Assembly (NCBI GenBank): GCA_022706865.1
Contig: JAKJBT010000086.1
Location: forward strand, 1-6,793
Length of the DNA stretch: 6,793 bases
Source of the DNA: Bacillota bacterium
Lineage (GTDB): Bacteria; Bacillota_A; Clostridia; Lutisporales; Lutisporaceae
Reading direction: 5' to 3'
Shown piece after piece: positions 6,671-6,793 of this stretch (the stretch's first letter is position 1; each line of letters opens with the position of its first letter). A program made the translations under genes and the position numbers. Below the pieces are notes generated by a model that made no database searches, was not told where the DNA came from, and saw only the letters and a program-made list of their open reading frames with translations.

Positions 6671-6732
6671 TGTCAATACTTTGTGAAAATGTCACCCTAA
6701 AAGTGACTTAATTATCGTATGAAAATGTCACT
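6671..6732. repeat. IS terminal repeats, right copy
   Basis: Two main units (6671-6696 and 6711-6732) contain AATGTCAC, the complement of the GTGACATT core on the left. A shorter third piece, AAAGTGACTT (6700-6709), lies between them in the opposite sense and has no counterpart on the left. The main units are 37 bp apart, against 28 bp on the left, so the two ends are related but not identical, as expected for opposite ends of one element type or for two diverged elements. Confidence 0.6.
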
Positions 6733-6793
6733 TTCAGTAGGAGAAAAATTTTTAAGGATCCCGGTTGACAACGAGCCTCTCCTATATGATGAT
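6671..6793. mobile_element. End of a second, related insertion sequence
   Basis: The element appears to begin at 6671 with TGTCAATAC and continues past the window. Its first 26 bases match the left element end in inverted orientation at 20 positions, and a second unit (6711-6732) matches the left inner unit. Inside the repeats there is no start codon with a ribosome binding site on the plus strand, so this is more likely the 3' (transposase-distal) end. Consistent with that, a minus-strand frame is open from 6792 to a stop at 6714-6712, ending in SPTESDIFIR within the repeat. This could be a transposase C-terminus, but it is too short to identify. If so, both flanking elements are in the same orientation. 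Positions 6613-6670 between the rpoN terminator and this end hold nothing I recognise. Confidence 0.55.

Overview
The window looks like chromosomal DNA of a low-to-moderate GC Firmicute of the class Clostridia. The reasons are AT-rich intergenic DNA, purine-rich Shine-Dalgarno sites (AAGGAGG, GAGGAGG), intrinsic terminators, vegetative promoters with TATAAT boxes, and the protein families present. The exact genus cannot be fixed from the sequence alone.

Layout. Positions 1-124 are the outward-facing end of an insertion sequence (IS): a transposase start on the minus strand plus two terminal repeat units. A four-gene nucleoside-type ABC importer follows: bmpA (240-1304, lipoprotein receptor), nupA (1463-2983, double ATPase), nupB (2996-4108) and nupC (4110-5000), the last two being membrane permeases. 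bmpA has its own promoter, with three tandem 11-bp palindromic units at the predicted transcription start. A strong hairpin terminator and a second, extended -10 promoter separate bmpA from nupABC. After a UUCG-loop terminator comes rpoN (5175-6584), the sigma-54 factor, with its own extended -10 promoter and its own terminator. From 6671 to the end there is a second IS end related to the one on the left.

How the genes work together. BmpA, tethered to the outer face of the membrane, should capture a nucleoside (purine nucleosides are the usual ligands of this family). NupB and NupC form the channel and NupA drives import. The extra terminator and promoter would let the receptor be made at a different level from the pump. 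RpoN directs RNA polymerase to -12/-24 promoters with the help of enhancer-binding ATPases. No -12/-24 promoter is seen in this window, so the link between rpoN and the importer seems to be one of position only.

No new multi-gene system is evident. The most interesting items are the tandem palindromes at the bmpA start site, the paired IS ends that bracket the whole importer-rpoN block, and a hairpin that would enclose the rpoN ribosome binding site and start codon.
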